38,967 nt of DNA. It comes from Boletus sp. NGJ (Eukaryota; Basidiomycota; Agaricomycetes; Boletales; Boletaceae). Numbering within the stretch: the stretch's first letter is position 1; each line of letters starts with the position of its first letter. Shown piece by piece: positions 11,061 to 22,461 of this stretch. A program made the position numbers and the translations under genes. The notes below the pieces were generated by a model. That model was not told the origin of the DNA, made no database searches, and worked only from the letters and a program-made list of their open reading frames with translations. The stretch lies in NCBI GenBank assembly GCA_019096195.1, contig JAGTXK010000170.1, forward strand, positions 1 to 38,967. Direction: 5' to 3'.

Positions 11061-11490
11061 GAGATGCGCAATGACAAGACTATCACACAAGCAAGTATGA
11101 CTTGCATGTTTCAGAAACAATAATATATGTCCAAACCTGCGGCCCTGCAGTCATTCTGCTGTCTTGCATATGATGTGCACTTTCAGCGATAGCCAATGCA
11201 TATCTACTAGGCATCCCAATTTGAGCAATCCAACCTTTTTTTCCAGCCTCATATTATCTAACCACACCATGAAAGAGACAGACATTCTGAAGAATTGGAC
11301 AATGTCTCACACCAATACTCTGGCAAACTACATGGTTGCTATATTTCAGGAGTCCTTGCAGTCTGGCCCTCAAAACACCACACTGCACCCATATACTCAT
11401 ATTCCTTTTCCAATAGTCTGTGAGACCGATCAGATGGTCAGGATTCTGGCCTCTGCATACTGAAACAAAGGCAGGTTATCACTTTGGTGA
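11061..11490. other. unassigned sequence between minisatellite and gypsy fragment
   Basis: An open frame at 11164-11463 (+) encodes 99 residues without recognised motifs. It could be a displaced piece of the orphan-family gene, separated from it by the minisatellite, or the missing upstream flank of the gypsy integrase. Nothing else is supported. Confidence 0.3.
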
Positions 11491-11499
11491 TACCTGGAT

Positions 11500-12983
11500 G
11501 GTCCTAATGTCCTTCCAGTGATTATTAGAAATGTTGATTGTATCAACCTAGCACTGGCCAAGAAAATTGAAGGATCCTCCCCATCCGATCCTCTGGTTCT
11601 CTCCACTCTAGAACACATGGAAAAGGAAGAACCACTCTTTGAATGGTCAAATGTGAATGATTGGACCTTTAACAATGGCAAACTATACTTCAAAAACCAA
11701 ATGTATATTCCAGGACCAGCCCGGCAGGAACTTGTATCCTCTATCCATTCCTCTTTTGAAGAAGGACATGGAGGACACCTTTGCATCACTGCCCTCCAGG
11801 CCAAAGACTACTGGTGGCCTGGACTCACTACATTCGTCTGCGAATACATTGCTGGCTGTGCCATCTGCCAAAGCAATAAAGTCCAAACACATCCAACAGT
11901 TCCCCCAGTCAATCCATTAGCCTTCGAAGGATGCCACCTATTTCAGAATCTCTTGGTGGATTTAATCACCAACCTACCCCCAATAAGGGGTTTCAATTCA
12001 GTCATGATCGTAGTTGACCATGATCTTAGTAAGGGGGTAATTCTTGCCCCTTGTACAAAAACAGTAGACCCGGCTGGTATAGCCATCTTTTCTTTGAAAA
12101 GGTCTTCCTACAGTATGGTTTACATGACAAGCTGGTCTCAGACTGAGGTCCACAATTCACATCCACCTTCACTCAGGAGCTCACATGACTCTTAAACTAT
12201 GATGTCGCCCTCTCCACAGCCTATCACCCACAAACGGATGGCGAAACAGAACGGTATAACTAGGAACAAGAAACCTACCTATAGATATTCTGCAATGGCC
12301 AACCACAGAGGTGGTTGGAACCACTACCAATGGCGGAGTTTGCTCATAACTCCACAGCCCATTTGGTCATTGGAAAGTCACCCTTCTCTCTGATCCTCGG
12401 ATATGAACCAAGAGGATATCCCTCTATTGGGAAAACCTTCCTACCAGCCCTTGAGGAAAGACTCTTGTTCCTAGAGGAAGCAAGACAAGAAGCAGAAGCA
12501 GCCCATAGACTTGCACAAATACGAATGAAGGAGCGAGTTCACTCTCGCTTCAAACCATAGAAACTTGGAGAAAAGGTATGGCTGGACGCCAAGAATCTAA
12601 AACTCCAAGTCCCTTCCTGGAAACTGTCCCCAAAACATACCAAACCATTTGAAATTACTCAAGTGGTATCCTCCATGGTGTTCTAACTCAAACTACCAAA
12701 ACAGTGGAAGATCCACGATGTGTTCCATGCATCCCTACTTTTCCCATATTGGGAAACTACAGAACATGGCCCAAATTTCACTCAACCACCACTGGAACTT
12801 ATTGGAACAGAAAAGGAGTATGAAGTGGACAGCATTGTAAACCATTGGGGAAAACTGGGAAGAAGGCAGTACCTGATTCACTGGAAAGGGTATTCTGCTG
12901 CAGAATGAACTTGGGAACCAGAGGCCAACTTGGGAAATGCCAAGAAAATACTCTCAGAGTATAAAACCCGACTGAAACTCTGA
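11500..12983 (+). pseudogene. Ty3/gypsy integrase with C-terminal chromodomain
   Basis: The frame covers the linker after RNase H, then an H-H-C-C zinc domain (HSSFEEGHGGHLC ... YWWPGL ... GCAICQSNK). The integrase core follows: its first Asp lies in DLITNLP near 11955, its second in a SD-x-GPQF motif at 12141, and the Glu in the YHPQTDGETERYN segment near 12230-12255. The C-terminal part holds a chromodomain (EYEVDSIVNHWG ... YLIHWKGYS ... TWEPEANL) ending at 12981-12983. Such chromodomains steer integration to marked chromatin. The three core acidic residues are intact but the frame has stops. The TGA at 12144 replaces the usual Arg of SDRGPQF, as CGA-to-TGA decay would do, and others occur near 12193, 12256, 12558 and 12906. 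The RT and RNase H expected upstream are missing. Confidence 0.9.
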
Positions 12984-14180
12984 GAAGGGATCAATGCCCC
13001 AGAACAACACCTCCCTGTTCATACTCCTAGCCTGCGTGTCTACTGCCCTTACCCAAGCTCACCTTCAGAAACTATATCCTGACCTCAACATTCCCAAACA
13101 CATCGGCCAGCATTCCTGCTTCTGCCAAATTGACTACTGCCCATACCACACCAATTGTACTCGATGACCCCATCACAATCAGAACCCTCCAATCCATCCC
13201 TCTCTTCACCTGTGATGATTCCCTTGTCCAACTCATCGCTCTTTATAGATCCTACTCTGCACTTCGATCCGTTCTTGCCGGGACCACCAGGAGCTCGACA
13301 AGTTCCCATGTCTTCAATGCCCAGCAGACCGCCAAAGAAGAAAGGGCAACAGAAAGTATCATCGAAATTCGCGAACTTATTCTCAACCTCCTTTTCATTG
13401 AGGGATTCAATTATTCCCTCACCCTTCTGCCCATCAACACCTATGATCGCCTATCCATACCACCCTCCTCTCCCTCTTGGAAGAGGAAAGTTACCTTTTC
13501 TTTGCCCCCTCATTGACCACCACACCCTCCTACCTCATTCCATCATGACAAGTCCCTTCTGTCGTGGAGTGACCCCTGGAGAACGTCAATGAAATCAGAG
13601 GTGTTAATGGAGTTAATAGAAACTCTCCAGAGACACGGAGAGCCTAATCCTCTGATGACACCATTGTTGCCTCCCCTTCCTCCACAGCCTCCAACCCCTC
13701 CTTCTGAGGAACCACTGCAGTACCAGTCCTCCCAGTTCCTCCCCCAGCCCTTTCCCGTCAGACCAGGACTCTCTGTCAGCAAGAAGCCCTGGTGTTCTCA
13801 GCCGGTCTCCCCTCTTGCCCAAACAACAGAGGTCTTTTCAACACACTGGGGGACACTACAATGAGGAGCCCTCCTCCTTTCTTCCTTCCCATCCCCTGCC
13901 CAGCACCTGACCAGCTCATCACCATCAAACTCCCATTTCCAGCCTCCACTGTGTCAAATGTGGACATCAAGGTCACCTTTGGCCTGCCTGCCTCCACTAC
14001 CAGTGCCCCTACTGTCGGGTGGTTGCCTCCAACCATCCACAGTAGGCTTGCCCACAAAGGACTTGCACCTACTGTGGAGGACAAGGAAATGGTTACCAGA
14101 CCTGTCCCAGCCAGGGAGTCTTCAATAACTTCTGGGACCTTACCAACTACGAGGAGAACAAGGGGGATAGAAGTTTTTGA
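12984..14180 (+). pseudogene. 3' ORF region of the gypsy element with CCHC-type zinc knuckles
   Basis: Between the chromodomain and the LTR lies about 1.2 kb of Pro/Ser-rich coding-like sequence in more than one frame (13130-13516, 13589-13864). A Cys/His-rich segment starts at 13950. It begins CVKCGHQGHLWPAC, which fits C-x2-C-x4-H-x4-C. It then continues with CPYC...H, an in-frame TAG near 14040, CTYCGGQGN and a final C, ending at the TGA 14178-14180. It looks like a run of two or three nucleic-acid-binding zinc knuckles in a frame different from the longest open one. Whether this ORF belongs to the retroelement or is a captured gene end cannot be told from one copy. Confidence 0.5.
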
Positions 14181-14208
14181 GATGGAACTTCAAGACTACA
14201 AAGAGTAA

Positions 14209-15101
14209 TGTTACAGTTATGGAAGGGGGTATATCTTTTTCTCTTCCTTCACCTCCTCTCAGGCTCTGGGACAACCTTTTCTTTGACACCTCTGACTACC
14301 TAGGATTCCCCCATGACACCCACACAAGCATCGCCCCATCTGGAACTCCCCTTCTAAGCAATGCACCGCCATGGCTGTGACACAGCCTACTTTATTTCAC
14401 TTTACATGCATTTCACCTCTGATCTGATCATAGACATTGCCTCCTCAACTGTGTTCTCACACACACAGCCCAGTATTCCACTTTCCTCATTTGACTAATG
14501 ATATGATCCCTTATGGTAATATTCCAGTATTACCATATACGATATGAAGCCTACCCTAAACAGGGAAGGCCTATATATATGGGCATCTGCCCTTCATGTA
14601 AACCTAACCTAGATCTACACAACTTCCTGTATAATCTACCAAGGTCTCGGTTTCACCTCACTTCAGACATTTTCTTCCACTCTGGAAGCAATCACCATAG
14701 TGCTCATGATCATCCTTTTCATCACTTCACACTTGTGTGGCCTTGTTGCCATTTGTTCACACCCCTAGTCAATGGCAACACCAATGCAGACAGAGATCTG
14801 CCTGTATAAGCCCAGGACTCTGCTACTAGTACCCGTATAAGGTCAGGACTCCACCACTGACTCTGTATAAGATAGGTCTGCACCTCCACTGGACTGTGCC
14901 ACCATTTTCAAAGTCTGGGACTCCATCATCAGTTATAAAGAAGGCTCCAACCCCAAGGGAGGCTCTATGTTAAAGCTAGCTGTCGGTCCCCAGTCCAAGG
15001 AAATAGGGCCTTGGAAGGAATTCTCACCTCAAGTCCAGCTAGTCCAGTAGTCAAACAGGATTGATTACTCAGGAATGTGTTACTTGTTACATGGCATAAC
15101 A
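14209..15101 (+). mobile_element. gypsy LTR (copy 2), joins two element halves
   Basis: 893 bp, starts TGTTACAG and ends CATAACA. Along its length it matches the LTRs at 2258, 18242 and 27246. The flanking 5-mers are AGTAA and AAAGA, so there is no target-site duplication. The left neighbour is the 3' end of a gypsy internal region and the right neighbour is a gag region, as expected for an LTR shared by two tandem elements or a circularly permuted one. Confidence 0.88.
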
Positions 15102-15432
15102 AAAGATCTAGGTTATAAATTGTTGTGACTATCTAGTCCAACACTCCCACCACTCTTCAAGGGAATAGAACTACCTATCAGAGGATAGGCCCTCACTCTA
15201 CACACTACACAGAATTAACCTCTCCTAGCTCTTAGAAGAAGAATCCCAGGATCATTATCCCATTACAATGATCCACCTTCCCACATATTTCCAGATCTGC
15301 CCAGATGACCAGATTTTACAGGTGGTCTCTACTCCCAAACTGCGACCCCATCAGATGGTCCTACCCCACTGCCTGCATTCCAACCAGTTCCCATCAGAGT
15401 AGATTCCCCAGATTTGCTCTTCCCCAATTGAA
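15102..15432 (+). other. gypsy 5' leader
   Basis: This is the non-coding stretch between LTR copy 2 and gag, where the primer site and leader should lie. The sequence just after the LTR (AAAGATCTAGG) does not match a tRNA 3' end that I recognise, and no self-priming match was worked out. Confidence 0.4.
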
Positions 15433-16230
15433 GTGGAAGGTCTAGTCCAGATCCCAATCCAAGAAATCCCTGACCAGACAGACTCAGACAATGAAGAAGA
15501 CATAGTTGAAATCAAAGCTACCTTGCCTGAGGAGTTCTCCTGCAAGACCAATGATGCCAAGAGATGGCTTATGGCAATGGAAGGATACTTCCATTTAGGA
15601 GGCCCAGATAATTCTCAGAGGAAGTCAAGCAGCTCATCCTGCTGAACAGAATGTCCAAGGGAAGAGGAAAAGTGCTTGTAGAAGCCTGGTTGACCAGGCT
15701 GCTCGACAACACCATACTGGTTGCAGACAAATCCTATAATAAAATCAAGAAAGCCTTTGCCCTCACCTTCACCCCCCACAACACCAGCAACCTAGCCATG
15801 GCAGAGCTCGGATCCCTCCAACAAGATAAAAGGGATCCAAAGGGATTCAACAAGTTCATCTCCCAGTTCTCCTTGTTGGTAGTTCGCTCTGAGCTACAAG
15901 AATTCTGTTCCATCCTGGAATTCTTTCTCAGGGGGATTGATCCAAACATTGCCCAGCAGCTAGTCAATAGCAAGATCTTCCAAAAGGCCAAGAAAATGGA
16001 GGAAGTCTACGAAGTGGCTGCCAATATCCACAGGGCATGGTAATGGATCAAAGGATTACAGAAAGGATCCTTTGTGTCCTTTGAAAGAGGAAGAGGAAAT
16101 CACCATGATCCAAACACTATGGATGTGGACTGAATCACCCTATCTCCTGTTGAACGCACCAAGCAGATGAGAGAGCACAAATGCTTCATCTGAAACAAGA
16201 TTGGGTGCAGTACCAGGAAGTATCCTGGGT
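15433..16230 (+). pseudogene. Ty3/gypsy gag with zinc knuckle
   Basis: The Gag-like core starts with an acidic N-terminus and KRWLMAMEGYF (15433-15610). A frameshift near 15612 leads to the 130-residue frame 15651-16043 with SYNKIKKAFALTF and GFNKFISQFSLL, segments typical of Retrotrans_gag domains. A single zinc knuckle follows near 16182-16230 (CFI-x-NKIGC ... ), where a TGA stands in place of the second Cys. Gag forms the virus-like particle and the knuckle binds the element RNA. Stops at 16041 and 16131 as well as the frameshift show decay. Confidence 0.82.
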
Positions 16231-16589
16231 ACAAACCAATCAGGAGAGAGGAGTATAGGAAACTCCAGGAAACGCACACTCAGATCGTCACCACCAGGGA
16301 AACACCATGAGACCCCCTCAACACATATCTGACAGAGATATCCAGGAACAATGGATGAGACAAAGTTCTTAGAATGCTCCAAACAGCCTTTGATACAGGG
16401 CTTGATGAGCAAGGCCTCGCTCTGAAATGAGTGGAGGAAGATGCTGCAATAGAATGGGAAGACAATGTTAATGCTCTTGCCCTCAGACCCACTATGCAAA
16501 TCTTCACTATCTCCCCTGATGATGAAATGTCTTTTTAGGTGGAGGAGGTGTACCAACATCACCCTCCTCCTATATGATTGCCCCTGTAT

Positions 16590-18057
16590 TTATGTCTGGA
16601 TCAAAGAGTAATTCTATCTGTATTCCTCTCTTGATCTGGAAATAGGATGGCAAAATCGTTGGAACAAATGCCCTAATTGACAGTGGAGCAACTGGATGCT
16701 TCATTTCCCGACAAGCAGTGGAGAAGATGAGATTACCCACATGGAAGCTGGACACCCCAGTCCAAGCTTGGAACATTGATGGGACCCAAAACCAGTTAGG
16801 GACCATCAAGGAGAAGACCAACATCATGTTGAACTATAGAGGCATATGAGAACAGCGGGATCTCCATGTCCTCAATTGCAGCAAGGATAAAGTCATTCTA
16901 TGACTTCCATGGCTCAGGGCAGTGAACCCTGATATCAACCAGATGGAAGGATAGGTAACCATAGTGCTGTCTTCCTATCAGTGGACCGAAGGAGATCCAC
17001 TAGGAACATTGGAACAGCGATACCTGCTATGGTATCTGCAACATGATAAGAAAGAGTATGTGCAAGACAGACTCTACGAAACCTTTTGTCGTTGGACACC
17101 CTTACAACAGGCCAAGTTTTTCAATGTGCATGGGAATGTACCAGAGTTCATCATCAAGAGAACAACTCTGTCTACTGAAATCACCCAACAGGTGCCAAAG
17201 TGAAGATTGCATTACCAAATGCATTCAAAGAATACATGGATGTCTTCACAGAGAAGACTATCACCAAACTACCTCCCTCCTGACCCTATGATCATGCCAT
17301 CAAGCTCAAAGACTCATTTGTTCTGAAAAGAGCCAAAGCATATCCTCTAAATGCACTGGAACAACAGGCATGCAAGGAATTCATCAGCGAACATCTCAAA
17401 ACAGGGAAGATATCCCCATCAAAATCTCCCCAGGCTACCCCTTTCTTCTTTGTACAGAAGAAAGATGGAAAGCTCCGCCCCTGCCAAGACTATCAATACC
17501 TAAACAGCCACATGATCAAGAATGCCTATCCTCTCCCCTTAATTCCTGACCTACTAGATAAATTAAGGGGGTCGTTGATCTTTATCAAGTTCAACATACG
17601 ATGGGGCTACAACAACGTGTTGATCAAACCAGAAGATTGATGGAAGGCGGCTTTCCTCACCCCATTTGGGCTCTTCAAATCAAACATGATGTTCTTTGGA
17701 ATGTGCAATTCCCCAGCAACATTCCAAGCCTTTATGGATGATTTCTTCAGAGATTATATTGCCAAGGGATGGTTAGTGATTTACATGGATGATCTGTTGA
17801 TACACTCTTTGGATCAGGCTACCCATGATGAGAGGACATGGAAGGTCCTAGAACGCTTCTGACAGCATGAAATATACCTCAAACTGGAGAAGTGCACCTT
17901 CTCCACCAAAGAAGTCAAGTATCTCAGAATGATTGTAGGAAAGAACAGTGTCCAAATGGATCCAGTCAAGCTCAATGCCATCAAACAATGGACCTCCCCA
18001 GTGAATATAAAGGACATCCGGTCCTTCATCAGGTTCTGCAACTTGCAAACATTCTTA
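16590..18057 (+). pseudogene. Ty3/gypsy protease and reverse transcriptase, truncated
   Basis: An aspartic protease motif (ALIDSGATGCFIS) lies near 16670-16710. RT starts about 17210 and includes PSKSPQATPFFFVQKKDGKLR, the MCNSPATFQ segment near 17700, and the intact YMDD catalytic box at 17782-17793. It ends in the thumb region (KDIRSFIRF) at about 18050, after which the sequence no longer matches a gypsy element. RNase H is absent. Stops are TGA where tryptophan or arginine is expected (17281, 17638, 17861), consistent with G-to-A or C-to-T change. RT converts element RNA into DNA and the protease cuts the polyprotein. This copy is dead. Confidence 0.88.
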
Positions 18058-18241
18058 TGCTGCTACTCATTATGCCTGCTCATTCTGCAGTGATCCTCTT
18101 CATGCAGCTCTCTCCTGTCTCTGCATCTGATTATAATTGCATCTAACATTTTGAGAACATTTTTCTCTCCTTCTCTATTTGATCTTATTCTCATTCATCA
18201 ACCATTGAACCTTTCTTGCACATATACTATGACAATCTTTC

Positions 18242-19220
18242 TGTTACAGTTATAGAAGGGGGTATATCTTTTTCTCTCCCTTCTTCTCCTCCCGGACTCT
18301 GGGACGACCTATTCTTTGACACCTCTGACTATCTGGGATTCCCCCACAATGTCCACACAAGCATCACCCTATCTGGAACTCCCTTTCTGAGCGATGCACC
18401 ACTATGGCTGTAACACAGCCCTCTCTATTTCACCTTCTATGTATTTCACCTCTGATACGATCATAGACATTGCCTCCTCAGCTATGCTCTCTTGTGCATA
18501 GCCCAGTATTCCACCTTCCTCATTTGATCCATGACATGATCTGTTATGGTAATACTTATGATTACCATATACAATATGAAGCCTGCCCTGAATAGGGAAG
18601 GCCTATTTATACAGGCATCTGCCCTTTATATAAATCCCAACCTAGATCTACACAACTTCCTGTGTAATCTACTAGCTCTCCCAGCTCTCGGTTCCACTTT
18701 GCCTCAGAAGCCTGCTCCCGCTCTGGAGGTGATCACCACAGTGCTTGTGATCGTCTTTCTCATCACTTCGCACTTGTGCAGCCTCATTGCCGTCCACTCA
18801 CATTGCTAGACAGCAACTCCAATGCCAACAGAGGTTGGCCTGTGTAAGCCCAGGCCTCCACCACTGGCACCTGCCTAAGCCCAGAACTCCGCTACTGGCA
18901 GCACAGTAAATCCAGGACTCTGCCACTGGAACCATATTGGTCAGGACTCCACCACTGACCCCCATATAGGATAGGTCTGCCCTTCCATTGGATTGCACCA
19001 CCATCCTCAAAGTCCAAGACTTCGACATCAGTTGTAGAGTAGCAGCTCCAACCCCAAGGGAGGCTCTACACTAGGGAGGCTCTATGTTAAAGCTAGCCAT
19101 TGGTCCCCAGTCCAAGGAACCATTGGGCCTTGGGAGGTATTTTCCCCTCAAGTCTGGCTAGTCCAGTAATCACACAGGATTAATTACTTGGAAATGTGTC
19201 ACTTGTTATCTGGCATAACA
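18242..19220 (+). mobile_element. solo gypsy LTR (copy 3) with perfect target duplication
   Basis: 979 bp, starts TGTTACAG and ends CATAACA, of the same family as copies 1, 2 and 4. The flanking 5-mers are both CTTTC (18237-18241 and 19221-19225). This shows an independent insertion reduced to a solo LTR, not the 3' LTR of the gypsy fragment to its left. The frame before it (ending YYDNL) continues in register into the RT N-terminus after one target copy is removed. It also carries a local duplication of an AGGGAGGCTCTA segment near 19063-19088. Confidence 0.93.
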
Positions 19221-20640
19221 CTTTCCATTACACTCACACCTTACAATTCTGATAATAACTTCTCTCACATAATCATGCCTTATTCCACTGACAGCTTCCA
19301 ATTTTTCTTACAAAAAGCCAACATCTTGCATGAGTTCCCAGAACTCCCTTTCAAACTGTGCCATGGTTTCACACTAGGAAATTTCACTCCACTCACACAT
19401 ACTTATGTTCTAAATAATCTTCCTGGTGTGCATCAATATCATTCCATTATTGCTGACTATATTGCAGACAAGCTGAAAGTCAATCATTTTGTAGGATCAT
19501 TTTCACAGACACAACTTGAGGCAAAAATTAGCCCCTTCTGTTCCTCACCTTTACAAGTTGCTGTCAAAAAAGGCATTGATAGCACTCCTGACAAATATTG
19601 TGTCTGTTGTCACCTATCATATCGAGATCTCATGGGCTACTTAGTAAATGACAAAATTGAGGCCAAAGACTATCTCACAAATGGGGCACAGCTGATGAAT
19701 TCACAGACATTATATGTCATCTAATAACTTTCACCTTCAGCATTTTCAATTTGTGTGAATGCCTTCACATTATTGGGACCAAAAGATTAACCAACCCAAT
19801 GCATGCTTGTATTTAGAATCTGACTCTTACACATATCATACATCATATTTATCCCATTATAAATCAGATTCATCATGCTCCTCCCAGAGCTCAAGTAGCT
19901 TCTCTTGATGTCAAAGCCACTTATTACACCATTCCTTGTCTCCCAGATCACAAACAATACATTGTCATCTCCTTTGACAACACTGTATATATTGACCACA
20001 ATGTACCTTTTGGTCTCATCTCAGCCAGAGGTCTCCAAGGCAAGGTCACTGGAGCTACTCTCTTTCAAAATAGGTCCTGCCAAAAAATGGGTTGATGACA
20101 TTTCCATATTCTGTTTCCCTTCTGCTCACAGTCTATATCTTGGAATCTCTCAAAGGGAGGTTTACTGTTACAACTACAATCTCACTCACATCAAGGAAGT
20201 AATCACCCCCTTAGGCATCCCATGGCACAAAGAGAAGGGTTAACCATTTGGTGACACCGTTGAATATCTGGGATTTCTCTGGAACATTACCACATGCTCT
20301 ATTGTTCTCACCACCTCTAAATGTCGCAAATACATTGTTTGTCTTTCTCTATTCATCTCCACTTATGAACATTTATGTGTTCCAAAGAATGAAGGAGAAA
20401 GGATAGCTGGTTACCTCAACCACTGCACTTTCATCTATCCCTGCAGTCAATCATACTTAGCATCCATCTACTCCTGGCTTGCTTCCTTTCCTACACAATA
20501 CTTCCATAGATACATGCCTCATTCTCTAGTCTCTGACCTTAAATGGTGGCTTCATACATTTCAAAATGACTTCAACCCTTGCTTGCTTCATTCTGAAATG
20601 TTCACACATGATACCCATTATTTATCGCTACCCTCTCTAC
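19221..20640 (+). pseudogene. DIRS-like reverse transcriptase
   Basis: The N-terminal open stretch (to 19724) contains FELPFKLCHGFTLGNF-like sequence (as LPFKLCHGFTLGNF) and DKYCVCCHLSYRDLMGY. Unmatched sequence at about 19725-19880, possibly intron-derived, precedes VASLDVKATYYTIPCLPDHK and YIDHNVPFGLISA, which form the palm. The catalytic box reads KWVDDISIF with VDD at 20091-20099, so the two aspartates remain. VEYLGFLWN (near 20260) and LVSDLKWWL (near 20540) follow. The frame shifts just before the VDD box and again near 19880, so it is inactive. Similarity is to agaricomycete RT/tyrosine-recombinase elements, recalled from memory. Confidence 0.8.
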
Positions 20641-21620
20641 ACTCTCACATTACCTATAGATGATATACTTGCCTACCATTCACCAAACTCCATCCTCACC
20701 TTATCTTGCATACACCTAGAATAGTCCCTCATTATATCCTTCACCATACAATACACCACACCATCACTCATACCCACATACACTTTCATTAGTCATCCCC
20801 TTGTCATATCCACTACCATATACAACATCAAGTAAGCCTCACAGCTAACCCCAGTGTTCACCACCACAAGTACAGGCCTACACACCTCTAAACTACACCA
20901 TCCTGTAGATAGTACCTGATGCAGTGCTTAGTACACTACACCCCCCATGGGCATGCCTGATGCAATGCTCAGCATCCACACAGGGTTACTAATTAGGAGC
21001 TCACCTCCAGATCCTTGACTCCTCCTTCCAATCTCTGATCCTCAGCTCACACCATAGATCACTGACACTATCCCATGATACCGTCACAAGTATTAATCAA
21101 GCCAACGGTAGATTAACCTATTTATCAGATTCACCCTAGATATAGACAAAATCTAATCCATCTCCCAATGTGATTCTATCTTGATACCAGATCCAATGAT
21201 CAACCTATGCAATGTCTTAAGCATTACCTTTTCATTTCTTCTTTCATTTCATCTATGCATTCCAATCTATTAGATTCCTTTGATATATCACAATGTGGCT
21301 GCATTCCAGAACACTATGAACTACCTTTCACTTACATGCATATACCATACACATCTCATTCCCACTTTAGTCTCTTTTGCTATTGGACACTAACATTTTC
21401 TTGTTTCTGTGATGTTATATCCAGTACCTATGATGTCATAGCATAGCATGGTTCATGCACCACTATCGGTAGTATATAAGTAGCCAGTAGTGTACCATGT
21501 TTCACTTAGTCTTAATATTGCCTCTCGCTCTCTCACATATTGCTTTAGTTAGCAACACTTGAGATATCAGGTATAGGCTTCATCCTTCCTTTGTTGGTAA
21601 GATTATAACATATGGATAGA
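20640..21620. other. unassigned ~1-kb block between RT and RNase H
   Basis: RT homology stops near 20640 and RNase H starts near 21628. The intervening DNA is C/A-rich at first and has no coding similarity. From about 20919 it contains two TGATGCA-GTGCT-like repeats. Near 21470-21480 it has AGTATATAAG followed by a pyrimidine-rich CTCTCGCTCTCTC tract, as in an LTR promoter. The right end ATTATAACA resembles the end of the 511-bp insert at 23278. No matching target duplication was found, so a second solo LTR is only a suggestion. Confidence 0.4.
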
Positions 21621-21627
21621 CACATCT

Positions 21628-22060
21628 TCAGGTCATGGCATCAGGCTATTATGGAACTCCAAATGGTTCCTTTGGCATACATGTGACAACTGGTGTGGAT
21701 CACTTGGCAAAGGTCATGATATCAGATGGCTCAAAGTCATTGCTATCAAAATGGCCATCTGTCACACATCTCTTCTCAACATTAGAGATACAGATATCCT
21801 CATTCAAAGTGATAACAAGGGTGCAATCCAAGCCTTTTGTAAAGGATGATGCCACAACCACATGGTAAACACATGTATTAGATGCTCAGATGAGATTCTC
21901 ACCAAACAAAACCTATTCTTCTCTCTCATATACTATATATCCCCTCTGAACAGAATTTTGCCAACTCCATTTTCCATAACATTCTATTTGATACTTCATC
22001 ACAACTAAACTCCCATTCACTTCTTCCATTAGATATCTTCTCGTGGTTCCTACATACCTA
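21628..22060 (+). pseudogene. RNase H-like domain of the DIRS-like element
   Basis: In one frame it reads DTSSGHGI, a degraded form of the usual DAST-x-GIG start. This is followed by AIKMAICHTSLLNI and DILIQSDNKGAIQAFCKG, the pattern of RNase H domains in RT/tyrosine-recombinase elements. IYIPSEQNFA-like sequence appears near 21940 after a frameshift. RNase H removes the RNA strand during replication. Stops and shifts show it is broken. Confidence 0.65.
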
Positions 22061-22461
22061 ACCACAACACTTCCAAAGCATTTAACAAGCTCATATCAGG
22101 CATCAATATTTTAGCCACCACCTCTGCCTTTTGGTCCAATATTGCCTCTTTCCATAATCCCACTTGTTTCACAGTCTCAGCATCACTTCAAACTAATAGA
22201 CTTGTCTCTCTTGCAATCCTAGAATTCCTCACACCTTGCCTGCTCTTTTCATCACCTACATGTCTTAGCAAGCAACCATCTTTTGCTCTGGACCACTCCT
22301 GCTGCTCAAGAATGGCAAGACTACCTCAAATCTAAATTCCCTGACTTAGTCGTCTTCAAACTCTTTCAGGTTACTACCCCCCTTTCTTTTTCTCATCTAA
22401 TCCTCATCAACTAGAAACTACTTCACAGGTAATGATTTACTCACTAGACCATGACACTTAC

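Noticed and set aside
13792-14208. 138-residue open frame taken as the 3' gypsy protein
   Set aside because: It is the longest frame but has only Pro/Ser/Thr composition; the overlapping frame holds the spaced Cys/His knuckles and is the better coding candidate.
14209-19220. A standard gypsy element bounded by LTRs at 14209 and 18242
   Set aside because: LTR 18242-19220 has its own perfect CTTTC target repeat, and LTR 14209-15101 is joined on its left to integrase-side sequence, so the two are not the pair of one insertion.
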